64,000 nucleotides of DNA from the NCBI GenBank assembly GCA_000702085.1, contig JNKP01000007.1, forward strand, positions 62,001 through 126,000. The letters run 5' to 3'. Each line of letters opens with the position of its first letter. The stretch's first letter is position 1. Below the pieces are notes generated by a model. That model was not told the origin of the DNA and ran no database searches. It saw only the letters and a program-made list of their open reading frames with translations. The position numbers and the translations under genes were made by a program. Shown here in pieces: positions 1 through 9,272 of the stretch. The stretch comes from Lachnospiraceae bacterium P6A3 (GTDB taxonomy: Bacteria > Bacillota > Clostridia > Lachnospirales > Lachnospiraceae).

Positions 1-2
1 GT

Positions 3-494
3 ACTGCACTTCTTGCGGCAGGCGTGTTTCTGATGATCGAAAAGAAGAAAACTGAAGCAAAGGACACAAAGCACACGTGGCTGCCCTACGCGATCGGTTC
101 CTCTGTTTTTGCTGCCCTGACCTCTATTCTGGGAAAGATCGGCATAACGGATGTAGAATCAAATCTTGGGACGGCGATCCGTACAGGTGTTGTTCTTGGT
201 ATGGCTTGGCTGATCGTCTTCGTTAAAGGCAAAGGTGCTGAACTGAAAAATACTGATTCCAAAGAACTTGTATTCATAGCTCTGTCCGGGATTGCCACAG
301 GCGTATCATGGCTCTGTTACTATTACTCCATACAGAACGGCGTCGTCAGTGTTGTCGTACCGATCGATAAGCTCAGCATTATCGTTTCCGTTGCTTTTTC
401 CTATTTCGTATTCAAAGAAAAGTTGAGCAGAAAGGCGCTTGCCGGGTTGATTCTGATCGTTGTCGGCACTTTGGCGATGGCAATCTGGGCATAG
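3..494 (+). CDS. EamA/DMT-family transporter, C-terminal half (5' end outside window)
   Basis: The reading frame is already open at the first bases, so this is the 3' part of a longer gene. The visible 163 residues hold about five hydrophobic segments. The first residues (TALLAAGVFLMIEKKK) look like the end of a first EamA repeat, because they parallel the closing segment of the second repeat (LILIVVGTLAM) near the C-terminus. A normal member has two such repeats and ten membrane spans, so about half the protein is present. EamA proteins are inner-membrane carriers for metabolites or drugs; the substrate cannot be told from sequence. A GTG at 24 could start a single-repeat protein, but no ribosome binding site precedes it, so a truncated two-repeat protein is preferred. 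Confidence 0.8.
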   Translation, partial: TALLAAGVFLMIEKKKTEAKDTKHTWLPYAIGSSVFAALTSILGKIGITDVESNLGTAIRTGVVLGMAWLIVFVKGKGAELKNTDSKELVFIALSGIATGVSWLCYYYSIQNGVVSVVVPIDKLSIIVSVAFSYFVFKEKLSRKALAGLILIVVGTLAMAIWA

Positions 495-535
495 GAAACA
501 AATAACGGCAAATTCCTGTTTGCGGGAAGGATTAC

Positions 536-1072
536 GTGAAAATAGAAAAAGATGAAATAACAATCCGAGATTTTACGGAAACAGATCTTCCACTCATGTT
601 TAAATGGTTGACAGATAAGAGAGTGCTGGAGTATTACGAAGGTCGTGACGTCAGGTTTACGATGGATACTTTGTCTGCACATTTTTTGGAAGAAATTCCA
701 GATGGATTCAGAATGATCATCGAGTATAAGAAATCCCCCATCGGATATGCACAGGCCTATCAATTGAGTGGTGAGTTGTTCGATGAATATGACTATCCTG
801 ACGATGGACATATAGTGTTTGCTATGGATCAGTTTATAGGTGAGCCGAAATACTGGAGTAAGGGAATAGGCTCATCTTTTTTGAAAATGATGGCTTCTCA
901 TTTGAAAGAAAATATGGCTGCGGAACGAGTTCTTCTTGACCCGCACCAAGATAATAAAAGGGCTATAAGGGCATACGAGAAAGCCGGGTTTAAAATCATT
1001 AAATCACTTCCAAAACATGAGATGTTTGAGGGAGAAAAAGTAGATTGCTGGCTGATGGAATTAGCACTGTAG
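536..1072 (+). CDS. AAC(6')-Ie-like GNAT N-acetyltransferase
   Basis: GNAT-fold acetyltransferase of 178 residues. It resembles, from memory, the acetyltransferase half of the bifunctional enzyme AAC(6')-Ie/APH(2''): shared stretches include PLMFKWLTD.RVLEYY, MDQFIGEP.YWSKGIG and LDPH..N.RAIRAYEKAGF, the last two being the acetyl-CoA binding and fold-closing motifs of the AAC(6') group. That family transfers acetate from acetyl-CoA to the 6'-amino group of aminoglycosides; here there is no attached phosphotransferase domain. Start is GTG at 536, with GGAAGG about 8 bases upstream. The gene is richer in AT-ending codons than the addAB and purine genes further on, which suggests later acquisition. 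Resistance activity is an inference from similarity; related GNATs can act on other amines. Confidence 0.85.
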   Translation: MKIEKDEITIRDFTETDLPLMFKWLTDKRVLEYYEGRDVRFTMDTLSAHFLEEIPDGFRMIIEYKKSPIGYAQAYQLSGELFDEYDYPDDGHIVFAMDQFIGEPKYWSKGIGSSFLKMMASHLKENMAAERVLLDPHQDNKRAIRAYEKAGFKIIKSLPKHEMFEGEKVDCWLMELAL

Positions 1073-1177
1073 ATTCAAGTTTGTCGGCTTGCTGTGATAG
1101 TACGTTTTACCGGAAGATAATTGCACAAAACATATTCCGATTTATAAGATAAAAGGAATGTTTTGGGGTTTAACAGA

Positions 1178-1795
1178 ATGAATCAAAAAGAAATTGATAA
1201 AAACATAAAATCATTTTCGAAATTCTACAGAAACATTTTGCTTGACGAAGGCGTGGAAGATATTGACTCCAAAATGATCTCGTATAATACGAGACTTAAG
1301 GAGATGTACAATTCCAAAGAATTTGCGGAACATAACATTTATCCTTCAACGAATGTTTCTTTCGTATATGCCGTAATAGCCATGTGCCTTGAATTAAAGG
1401 ATGCGGGATATACGAATGACAGAATTATTCCTGCAGTTGAAAAAAGCATGGAAAGCAGGTGGAGTACATTTGTTAAGATTCTCAAATTCATAGACCGTTT
1501 TCCTTTCTGCTTTTCCGTTGTGCGTAAATGGAATAAATCAGATCATGCAGACAGGGTAAAAGACGGCAGCATTACATATGACCGTTTTGTGCCGGGAGAA
1601 GAAAAAGTGGAATACAGTATATCCAAGTGTATGTATGTGGAGATGTTTGCATCTTATGGAATAAGACCGCTTTGCAAGATATTCTGCAACACCGACAGAA
1701 TTGCCTACTCGGGACTGACCGGACATGTAGAGTTCATCCGACATTCAGATTTGTCTGACGGTGATGCATGTTTTGATGAGATAATCAAGAAATGA
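1178..1795 (+). CDS. L-2-amino-thiazoline-4-carboxylate hydrolase-like protein
   Basis: A 205-residue soluble protein. The C-terminal pattern (Cys-x-Tyr near residue 155, then CKIFCNTDR, FIRHSDLSDGDACFDE) matches the ATC hydrolase family (PF14196), whose members usually end in a Cys-Asp-Phe motif after a Gly-rich turn; here it reads ACFDE. The named activity, opening of aminothiazoline carboxylate to make S-carbamoyl-cysteine, is known for few members, and many relatives are of unknown function, so the reaction is uncertain. Start is taken as ATG 1178 with GGGG about 9 bases upstream; a TTG at 1163 in the same frame would add five residues. Codon use is AT-rich like the preceding gene, and the two may have arrived together. 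Confidence 0.6.
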   Translation: MNQKEIDKNIKSFSKFYRNILLDEGVEDIDSKMISYNTRLKEMYNSKEFAEHNIYPSTNVSFVYAVIAMCLELKDAGYTNDRIIPAVEKSMESRWSTFVKILKFIDRFPFCFSVVRKWNKSDHADRVKDGSITYDRFVPGEEKVEYSISKCMYVEMFASYGIRPLCKIFCNTDRIAYSGLTGHVEFIRHSDLSDGDACFDEIIKK

Positions 1796-1893
1796 AATTA
1801 TAGCCTTTTTCCGGGATTTAGGTCAAATTTCCGGCTTTGGTGGCTATAATAATTCTAAAAAACCGGTTTATTATAGCGAAAGCGACCCGATTT

Positions 1894-1923
1894 AAAGACA
1901 GGGAAAAATTTTTCCCTGTCTTT
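1894..1923. terminator. Perfect 30-bp palindromic terminator
   Basis: AAAGACAGGGAAAAA is followed directly by its exact reverse complement, so both strands carry a GC-capped hairpin ending in T-rich sequence. It separates the AT-rich pair of genes from addB and can work in both directions. Confidence 0.75.
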
Positions 1924-1932
1924 TGTTATAAT
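1924..1932 (+). promoter_or_regulatory. Extended -10 promoter of addBA
   Basis: TGTTATAAT is a consensus extended -10 (TGn plus TATAAT at 1927-1932), lying directly after the palindromic terminator. Transcription would begin near 1939, giving a leader of about 32 bases before the addB start at 1971. Confidence 0.6.
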
Positions 1933-1970
1933 GGATGCGTAGGTTTGAAACCACAAACGGAGACATAAAC

Positions 1971-4900
1971 ATGAGTTTACTGAGACTGATAACGGGGCCT
2001 TCGGGCTCGGGCAAGAGCAGAACGGTATATGAAGAGGTGATAAGACGCGCCGGGGAGGAAAGAAACCGAAATTTCTTTTTCATAGTTCCCGACCAGGCGG
2101 CTATGTCCGCCCAGAAAGCATTGGTTGAACTCAGCCCGGATAAGGGAATTCTCAACATAGATGTTTTCGGATTCGGCAGATTTTCACACAGGATTCTTGA
2201 AGAAACCGGACAGGAAGAAATCCCCGTTCTTGATGATATGGGTATGAGTCTGATCCTCAGGAAGATCGCTGCGGCACATGAAAAGGATCTTCCGGTGCTG
2301 GGATCACGCCTGAGGTCGGCCGGTTATATCAAAGAGGTTAAAAGTGCGCTTTCCGAGTTTATGCAGTACGGTATCTCTCCGGACAGTATGGATGAGCTTA
2401 TTGATTGCTCGGCCGGAAGAGGAGTGCTCAAAGGAAAGCTTAATGATCTGAAGACTCTTTATGGACTGTTCGAAGAATATATATCCGGTCATTACATTAC
2501 CAGGGAAGAAAAGCTGGACATTCTTTGCGGTGCCATTCCGGAGTCATCCATTCTCCCCGATTCGGTTATCGTTTTTGACGGCTTTACAGGCTTTACTCCC
2601 GTTCAGAACAGAGTGATCGGTGCACTTATGGGCAGATGCTCCGAGATGATCGTGACCTTGGAGTGTTCGGATGATGAAGACGTCACTTCCCCCGCAGGCG
2701 AGGAAGAACTGTTTTACCTTAGCCATAAAGCGGCTGCGGCCCTGATTAAGCTTGCCGGTGAAAACGGCATGGAAGTATCTGCCCCCGAGATGTGCTCGCA
2801 TAAGATTCCGGATTCCGACATAGCATTTCTCGAAAGGAACATCTTCCGTAAAAAGAGACCGTCCTGCGCGACATCTTATTCCGAATCCGTGCATATCACG
2901 GAGATGACGGATCCCGCAAAAGAGGTCCATTATATCGGAGTTAAGTTAAAAGACCTGCTTTCCGAAAAAGCATATGCATATCGAGATATCGCAATTGTAT
3001 GCGGCGATGTGGCAGGTTACGCGTCATACTTTGAAAGGGAATTTTCCGTAATGAAAATTCCTTATTATCTCGACTGTGTAAATGCCCTCAGACTTGATCC
3101 GCTGACCGAGACGGTTCAGGCATATTTGGAGATTTTTACCACCGACTATTCACCTGCATCCATAACAAGATTTTTGAAAGGCGGATTGTCGGGTATTTCC
3201 GCAGAGGATACGGATCTTATTGACAATTACCTCAGACAGACAGGCATCAGAGGCTACAATGCATGGCACAGGTCATTTACAAGAACTGTCAGAAGCAGGA
3301 AGAAGGATGCATCATATCTTGAACGGATTAATAAGATAAGGGAAGAGATAATCGGCCTTACCGGAATGTTTGAAGGCGGAGATTCCAAAGTGCCTTCAAT
3401 GCAGGCGGCGGGCGAATACGTAAAGAATCTGTACAACGCTCTTATCAGAATGGATGCTCCCGAAAAACTCAGACTCCTTAAAAGGGAATTTGAAGAGAAG
3501 GGGGATCTTGAAAGAAGCAGGGAATTCGGATCTGTATGGAAGATGTTCGTGGATCTGTTTGACAAGATTTATCTTCTGACGGGAGACGAGGAAGTGTCCC
3601 CTGATACTTTTGCGGAAATGATGGAATCGGGAATCGGAGAAATGAAAGTTCCCGGTCTTCCTCAGAATGTTGACAGGGTTATGATCGGAGACATCGGAAG
3701 GACGAGACTTGAGAACGTAAAGGTTCTCTTTTTGGCGGGAGTAAATGACGGAAACATACCTGCCTCCGTATCCGGAAAAGGAATTATCTCCGATCTTGAC
3801 AGGGAGTATCTGTACGATAAGGGAATTGAACTTGCACCTACTCCGAGGCAGCAGATGTATACGCAGAGACAGTATTTATACATGAATATCTGCAAACCTT
3901 CGGACAGTCTCTATGTTTCATACAGCAGAGTCAAAATGGACGGTAAGGCAGCGAGACCTTCATATCTGATACCTCTTATAAAGCGTCTTCTTCCTTACAC
4001 TGCGGATGTATACCGCCCCGAAGATGATGTTGTAAGCAGGAGGGTTGCCACTAAGGAAGATGCACTTCAGATTCTCTCCGTACTTATGAGAGATTATGCC
4101 GATACCGGAAAAGAATACGAAAAGGCCGGAGAGACCTTTGCCCTGTTTTCCGCAGTCGGTGAAGCGGGCGGAAGCAGAAAGCTTCTTAAAGACAGTGTTT
4201 ATAAAAAATACCTCGATCTGCCTCTTTCCAAAGAAGCTGCGGGAAAACTTTATCCCGGAGATATAAGAGGCAGCGTAAGCTCTCTTGAAACCTACGCGGG
4301 ATGCCCGTACAAATACTTCCTTACTTACGGCCTGGGTATAAGAACTGCCGATAGTCCGGAGATAGAATCAACCGACAGGGGAAATCTTGCCCATGACATA
4401 TTGAAGAAGTTTTCCAACAGACTGAAAGCCGACGGTCTGGACTGGGTTTCTTTTACGGATGAATATGCTTCCGAAGTGATTCCTGTTCTGGCTGCGGAGT
4501 CAGCATCCGAATACATCAGCGGAATATATAGTGACAGTTCGAGAAACGAATATAACATCCTAAGGCTTTCAAGACTTGTGATAAATTCCGTACGTGTGAT
4601 AAGGGATCAGATTTCAAGCGGATCCTTCAGACCCGTGGAATTTGAGAAGCCCTTTTCAATGGATATGGATCTGGGAGAAGGAAGAAAGCTTCATATGAGC
4701 GGTATCATTGACCGCGTTGATAAAGCACTGGGTAAGGACGGTACATACCTGCAGATAGTCGATTACAAATCGGGTTCCAGGGATTTGGATCTTGCCATGC
4801 TGATGGACGGAAGACAGATCCAGCTTCCTCTTTACATGTTCCGCGAAAAAGAGATCACCGGCGGAATTCCCGCGTCCATGCTTTACTTCAGAATTCAGGA

Positions 4901-5381
4901 TCCGATTGTAACCCTTAATAAGGAAGAGGACAGGGATAAGATTGCGGGAGAGCTTCTCAAACAGATGAAGTCAAAAGGAGAAGTTCTCGGAGAGGAAGAG
5001 GCGTTAAGCCTTCTCGACAAAGTGTTTGAAGGAATGCCTCCCTCAGCTTCTTCAAAGTATCTTAATGTCAATTTAAAAGCGGACGGAACGTTTGATGCTT
5101 ACAGTAAGGTGCTGAGCAGGGAAGTTATGAATATGGTCACATGCGAAGCTGCCGATGTTGCCAAGCGCGAAGCTCTGGAAATACTGGGCGGCAGAATATC
5201 CGTGGATCCATATGAGTCGGCGTGCGCGTATTGTTCATACCGTGCCGCATGCGGAATGGATAAGAAGATTCCCGGATATAAAACAAAGAGCGATGATAAA
5301 GCCAAGAGAAATGTAGTTATTGCACAGCTTTGCAGTAAGTATGAAAAGAAAGAGGAAGGAGGAAATGAAGATGGCGTTTAA
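1971..5381 (+). CDS. addB: AddAB helicase-nuclease subunit B
   Basis: AddB (RexB-like) partner of the AddAB complex, which resects double-strand breaks for RecA-dependent repair and degrades foreign linear DNA. The 1136-residue protein has an N-terminal Walker A (GPSGSGKS, residues 9-16), a RecB-type nuclease motif near residue 929 (VDYKSG), and the four cysteines that hold the AddB iron-sulfur cluster: C778 in the YAGCPYKY segment and C1085, C1088, C1094 near the C-terminus. Length agrees with Firmicute AddB. Start is ATG 1971, because CGGAGAC lies 7 to 12 bases upstream; the in-frame ATG at 1935 sits on the promoter. The 3' end overlaps addA by 11 bases, so the two are translationally coupled. 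Confidence 0.95.
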   Translation: MSLLRLITGPSGSGKSRTVYEEVIRRAGEERNRNFFFIVPDQAAMSAQKALVELSPDKGILNIDVFGFGRFSHRILEETGQEEIPVLDDMGMSLILRKIAAAHEKDLPVLGSRLRSAGYIKEVKSALSEFMQYGISPDSMDELIDCSAGRGVLKGKLNDLKTLYGLFEEYISGHYITREEKLDILCGAIPESSILPDSVIVFDGFTGFTPVQNRVIGALMGRCSEMIVTLECSDDEDVTSPAGEEELFYLSHKAAAALIKLAGENGMEVSAPEMCSHKIPDSDIAFLERNIFRKKRPSCATSYSESVHITEMTDPAKEVHYIGVKLKDLLSEKAYAYRDIAIVCGDVAGYASYFEREFSVMKIPYYLDCVNALRLDPLTETVQAYLEIFTTDYSPASITRFLKGGLSGISAEDTDLIDNYLRQTGIRGYNAWHRSFTRTVRSRKKDASYLERINKIREEIIGLTGMFEGGDSKVPSMQAAGEYVKNLYNALIRMDAPEKLRLLKREFEEKGDLERSREFGSVWKMFVDLFDKIYLLTGDEEVSPDTFAEMMESGIGEMKVPGLPQNVDRVMIGDIGRTRLENVKVLFLAGVNDGNIPASVSGKGIISDLDREYLYDKGIELAPTPRQQMYTQRQYLYMNICKPSDSLYVSYSRVKMDGKAARPSYLIPLIKRLLPYTADVYRPEDDVVSRRVATKEDALQILSVLMRDYADTGKEYEKAGETFALFSAVGEAGGSRKLLKDSVYKKYLDLPLSKEAAGKLYPGDIRGSVSSLETYAGCPYKYFLTYGLGIRTADSPEIESTDRGNLAHDILKKFSNRLKADGLDWVSFTDEYASEVIPVLAAESASEYISGIYSDSSRNEYNILRLSRLVINSVRVIRDQISSGSFRPVEFEKPFSMDMDLGEGRKLHMSGIIDRVDKALGKDGTYLQIVDYKSGSRDLDLAMLMDGRQIQLPLYMFREKEITGGIPASMLYFRIQDPIVTLNKEEDRDKIAGELLKQMKSKGEVLGEEEALSLLDKVFEGMPPSASSKYLNVNLKADGTFDAYSKVLSREVMNMVTCEAADVAKREALEILGGRISVDPYESACAYCSYRAACGMDKKIPGYKTKSDDKAKRNVVIAQLCSKYEKKEEGGNEDGV

Positions 5382-8300
5382 TCCCACAACGGAACAGGAA
5401 ACGATCATTAATGCCAGAAACACGAGCCTCCTTGTAAGTGCTGCCGCGGGAAGCGGAAAGACTGCGGTTCTTGTAGAGAGGATCGCATCGATTGTATGCG
5501 ATGAGAAAAATCCCGTAGACATAGACCGGATACTTGTGGTTACTTTCACTCAGGCTGCAGCGGCGGAGATGAAAGAAAGGGTTTTAAAGAGGATAAACGA
5601 AAAACTTGAAGATGATCCCGAGAATGAACATCTTCAAAGACAGGTGACCCTTGTCCATCAGGCCCCCATCACCACCATAGATTCATTTTGTCTTGATGTT
5701 GTAAGAAATCATTTCCAGGAAGTGGGGATAGAACCGGATTTCAGGGTTGCAGATGAAGGCGAAGCCAGACTCATCAAGCAGGACGTTCTCGGAAAGATTC
5801 TTGAAAAAGCGTATTCGGAAAATAATCCTGAGTTCATTAATCTGGTTGAATCATTTTGCCCCGGCAATGATGATTCACAGCTTGAAGATCTTATCATGAG
5901 CCTTTGCCGTAATGCGGATTCTTATCCCTGGCCCGCCGAGTATCTTGCGGACAGGAAAAAAGATCATGCGCTGAATTCCGTTTCAGATCTTAAGGCATCG
6001 AATCTTGCGGATGTGATTTTCGATACATCGAACGGATATGTGCTTAATGCGATTGACTACATTGATTCTGCCATAAGGCTGTGTGAAGATCATGAGCTTC
6101 TTGCTCCCTATCTGGAGACCTTTGAAATTGACAGAGTATTTTTTGAGAAGATACTTGCAGCCGTCAGATCTAAGGATCTTGATATGCTGTATGAATATGT
6201 GCGCGACAAAGGTGCCAAGCAAAAACTTAAATCATTCAGAGCCAAAACGGACGAGGATAAGGAGATAAAGGCTGCCTTCGGAGAACCTGCCGATAAACTC
6301 AGGAAGGCTGCCTGGGGCATGATAAGCAAGATGGCCGACAGGTATTTTGCCTTTCCCTTCGAAGAGCAGGTCCGCATGATATCGGAAACGGGTAAGTACG
6401 TAAATGTTCTTATCGATCTTGCGATTTCATTTCTGGAAGAATATGCAAAGGAAAAGAAGAAGAGACATACTATCGATTTCTCCGATATGTCTCACCTTGC
6501 CCTAAACATACTGACTACACATGAAGCGGTAAACGGGGAGCTTTCTTTCAAGCCTACGGATGCGGCAAACGAATATCGTGACAGATTCGTTGAGGTAATG
6601 ACCGATGAATATCAGGATTCCAACCTTGTTCAGGAAATAATCCTTACTGTTGTCTCTGCGGAGAGCATGGGAAGATATGACCGCTTTATAGTAGGCGATG
6701 TCAAGCAGAGCATTTACAGCTTCAGACAGGCACGCCCCGATCTGTTTATCGATAAGCAAAAAGAATACGATAAGATACCTCCCCATATGGAAGTGGACCT
6801 GTCGGGAAATTTCAGAAGCCGCGGTGAAGTCATTGATTCCGTGAACCGTGTTTTTGAACGTATCATGCACGAAGAAACCGGCGGAATAGAGTATGACGAA
6901 GCTGCCGCTCTTATTACGAAAGCCGAATATCCCAAAGCAGAAAACTGCAAAACGGAACTTCTCATCTATGATAACAAGATGATGGAGGAGGTCGGAGCTT
7001 CTTCACTTTCCGATGGCAATGCGGATGAAGACGGATCTTCCACAAATGCTGCGGACCTTATGGATGATGCTTCCGACAAGAGTGAACTTGAAGCTGTGAT
7101 CATAGCCTCCAAGATCCGTGAGCTTATGAAGTCGCAGAAGGTATTTAACGGAGACAGGGACAATCCCGCACTCAGAACTCTTTCTTATAAAGATATAGTT
7201 ATCCTGAGAAGAAGTGTGGGAGGTGTTACCGAAACCTACCGTAAGGTTTTTGCAAGAATGGGTATCCCTTTTTATGCGGAAGGAAAAAACGGATACTTTA
7301 AAACAGCCGAGGTGAGTCTTCTTCTGCAGTACCTGAGAGTCCTCAGCAATCCTTTGGACGATATTCCTTTGTATGCCGTAATGCATTCGGTGTTCGGAGG
7401 ATTTGACGAAAATGAGATTGCACTCATGAGAGCAGGCCATAAGGATATTCCCCTTTATGAAAACCTGCTTCTTGTATCCGGCAGAACCGGTGAGAATACC
7501 TGTGAGCTGAAAGCTGAGTTATCCGAAAAGCTGAATTCGTTTCTGGATGCAATCGACGGATATCGTAAGATGAGCGGTTACATGACGGTAAGAGAACTTC
7601 TCGAGAAAGTAACCATGGATCATCATTATATGGAGATGGTATCCGCACTTCCGGCAGGACAGAGCCGTATCGGAAATGTGCAGATGCTTCTTGTCATGGC
7701 ATCGGGTTATGAGAAGACCAGCTATCTGGGAATAAATGATTTCATCAGATATATAGACAACATGGAAAAGATCGAAGTGGATTCTGGAGAAGTCGGATCC
7801 GCATCGGAGGAAGCCGATGTTGTAAGATTGATGACGATCCATAAATCAAAGGGATTGGAATTCCCTGTTGTGTTCCTTGCCGGAATGGGTAAGAAATTCA
7901 ACTTCAAGGATGTTTATAAACCGCTGCTGATCGATAACAGACTCGGTATAGGATGTAAGTTTGTCGATACCGCAAAGAGGATCAGCGTTAATAATGTCCG
8001 ATACAATGCGGTAGCCGATAAGAAAAAATGTGATATCGTCGCGGAAGAGATGAGGCTTCTTTATGTTGCCATGACAAGAGCACGTGAAAAGCTCATCATG
8101 ATCGGCGGCATGACGGATATCGAAAAGAATATGCCCAAGTACCTGGAATATCCTTCGGAGTCTCTTTCTGCGGGTTCGTTTCAGACAGCCGAAAAATATT
8201 TTGATCTCGTGCTTCCCGTGATCGGATGCGGAGAAGTAAGAAAGGTCATAGATATAGTTCCGGTTGAAGAGGGCAGTATCTATCTTGCGGAAAAGAAAGC

Positions 8301-9240
8301 ACTGGAAGATGACGCGTCGGGAGTTACGGAGTTTACCTGTGCTGAAGGCGGAGATCTGAGTCTTACGGATTTGAAATCACTGGAAGAGCTTGAGAAGAAA
8401 TTCTCATATGTATATCCCTACGGATATTTTGAAAACCTTTATACCAAGACTACCGTCAGCGAACTTAAGATGGCAGCCATGGCTGAAAGGGATGAAGGGG
8501 CGTATGACCTGATGGAGCACGGGGAAGATGAAACCGCGGTTCCCGTTTTTGCCGGAGGAAATACAAGCAGTCTTTATGATGATAAGGAAGAAGAGGATGA
8601 GCAAAACCGGGCAGCAGGCGTAACACCTAAGTTCATCATAACCGGAACGGAAAGAGGTAATGCATATCACAGATGTATGGAGCTTCTTTCCTGGGACCGT
8701 ATACTCGGACCTGTAATGGGAAGCATTCCCGCTTCTTATGATGAGTATCTGACCAAATTGTCCGCAGACGTTTCTTCCGTAAAAGAATCCATCGAAAAGT
8801 TCTGGGCAGAGGAACTATCCGCAGGACATGTATCCGAAAAGACTCATGCGGCCGTAGCGTCATATAAGATTCTTACATTCCTCAAGTCGGAGCTTTCATA
8901 CAGAATGTGGAGAGCGGAAAGAAACGGTCTTCTTAAAAGAGAGCAGCCTTTCGTATACGGAATACCTGCGTCGAGACTTCTTGATCCGGAACATCAAAAC
9001 ACCGGATCCGAAGCACTCGATAATGAGATACTCATGATTCAGGGTATTATCGATGGTTACTTTATCGAGGACGACAAGATCATCCTTCTGGATTACAAAA
9101 CAGATTCCGTTAAGGCCATGGACGAACTCTGGAAGAGATATGAGACTCAGATGGATTATTACAAAGAGGCTCTCGAAGCTCTGGAGCACCTTCCCGTAAC
9201 CGAAAGATTCCTGTATTCTTTTAAACTCGGAACCTGTTAA
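5371..9240 (+). CDS. addA: AddAB helicase-nuclease subunit A
   Basis: UvrD/Rep-type helicase and RecB-type nuclease subunit of AddAB. Of 1289 residues, the helicase motifs are complete: Walker A AAAGSGKT (about 24-31), DEYQDSN (about 412), GDVKQSIYSFRQA, IHKSKGLEFPVV and YVAMTRAREKL (about 898). The C-terminal nuclease motif LLDYKTDS lies near 1240. It unwinds and cuts DNA from breaks together with AddB, with Chi-like regulation known in the family. ATG 5371 is chosen over 5365 because AAGGAGG (5356-5362) is then 8 bases away. No other gene is co-transcribed before a hairpin at 9311. Confidence 0.95.
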   Translation: MAFNPTTEQETIINARNTSLLVSAAAGSGKTAVLVERIASIVCDEKNPVDIDRILVVTFTQAAAAEMKERVLKRINEKLEDDPENEHLQRQVTLVHQAPITTIDSFCLDVVRNHFQEVGIEPDFRVADEGEARLIKQDVLGKILEKAYSENNPEFINLVESFCPGNDDSQLEDLIMSLCRNADSYPWPAEYLADRKKDHALNSVSDLKASNLADVIFDTSNGYVLNAIDYIDSAIRLCEDHELLAPYLETFEIDRVFFEKILAAVRSKDLDMLYEYVRDKGAKQKLKSFRAKTDEDKEIKAAFGEPADKLRKAAWGMISKMADRYFAFPFEEQVRMISETGKYVNVLIDLAISFLEEYAKEKKKRHTIDFSDMSHLALNILTTHEAVNGELSFKPTDAANEYRDRFVEVMTDEYQDSNLVQEIILTVVSAESMGRYDRFIVGDVKQSIYSFRQARPDLFIDKQKEYDKIPPHMEVDLSGNFRSRGEVIDSVNRVFERIMHEETGGIEYDEAAALITKAEYPKAENCKTELLIYDNKMMEEVGASSLSDGNADEDGSSTNAADLMDDASDKSELEAVIIASKIRELMKSQKVFNGDRDNPALRTLSYKDIVILRRSVGGVTETYRKVFARMGIPFYAEGKNGYFKTAEVSLLLQYLRVLSNPLDDIPLYAVMHSVFGGFDENEIALMRAGHKDIPLYENLLLVSGRTGENTCELKAELSEKLNSFLDAIDGYRKMSGYMTVRELLEKVTMDHHYMEMVSALPAGQSRIGNVQMLLVMASGYEKTSYLGINDFIRYIDNMEKIEVDSGEVGSASEEADVVRLMTIHKSKGLEFPVVFLAGMGKKFNFKDVYKPLLIDNRLGIGCKFVDTAKRISVNNVRYNAVADKKKCDIVAEEMRLLYVAMTRAREKLIMIGGMTDIEKNMPKYLEYPSESLSAGSFQTAEKYFDLVLPVIGCGEVRKVIDIVPVEEGSIYLAEKKALEDDASGVTEFTCAEGGDLSLTDLKSLEELEKKFSYVYPYGYFENLYTKTTVSELKMAAMAERDEGAYDLMEHGEDETAVPVFAGGNTSSLYDDKEEEDEQNRAAGVTPKFIITGTERGNAYHRCMELLSWDRILGPVMGSIPASYDEYLTKLSADVSSVKESIEKFWAEELSAGHVSEKTHAAVASYKILTFLKSELSYRMWRAERNGLLKREQPFVYGIPASRLLDPEHQNTGSEALDNEILMIQGIIDGYFIEDDKIILLDYKTDSVKAMDELWKRYETQMDYYKEALEALEHLPVTERFLYSFKLGTC

Positions 9241-9257
9241 AAGAAGTGCCGTAAGAG

Positions 9258-9263
9258 TATAAT
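9258..9263 (+). promoter_or_regulatory. -10 element TATAAT upstream of the phosphodiester glycosidase gene
   Basis: A consensus TATAAT ends only 9 bases before the ATG at 9273, and no ribosome binding site lies between. Used as drawn it would yield an essentially leaderless mRNA. No good -35 is seen. Confidence 0.4.
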
Positions 9264-9272
9264 AGTTTCCAT

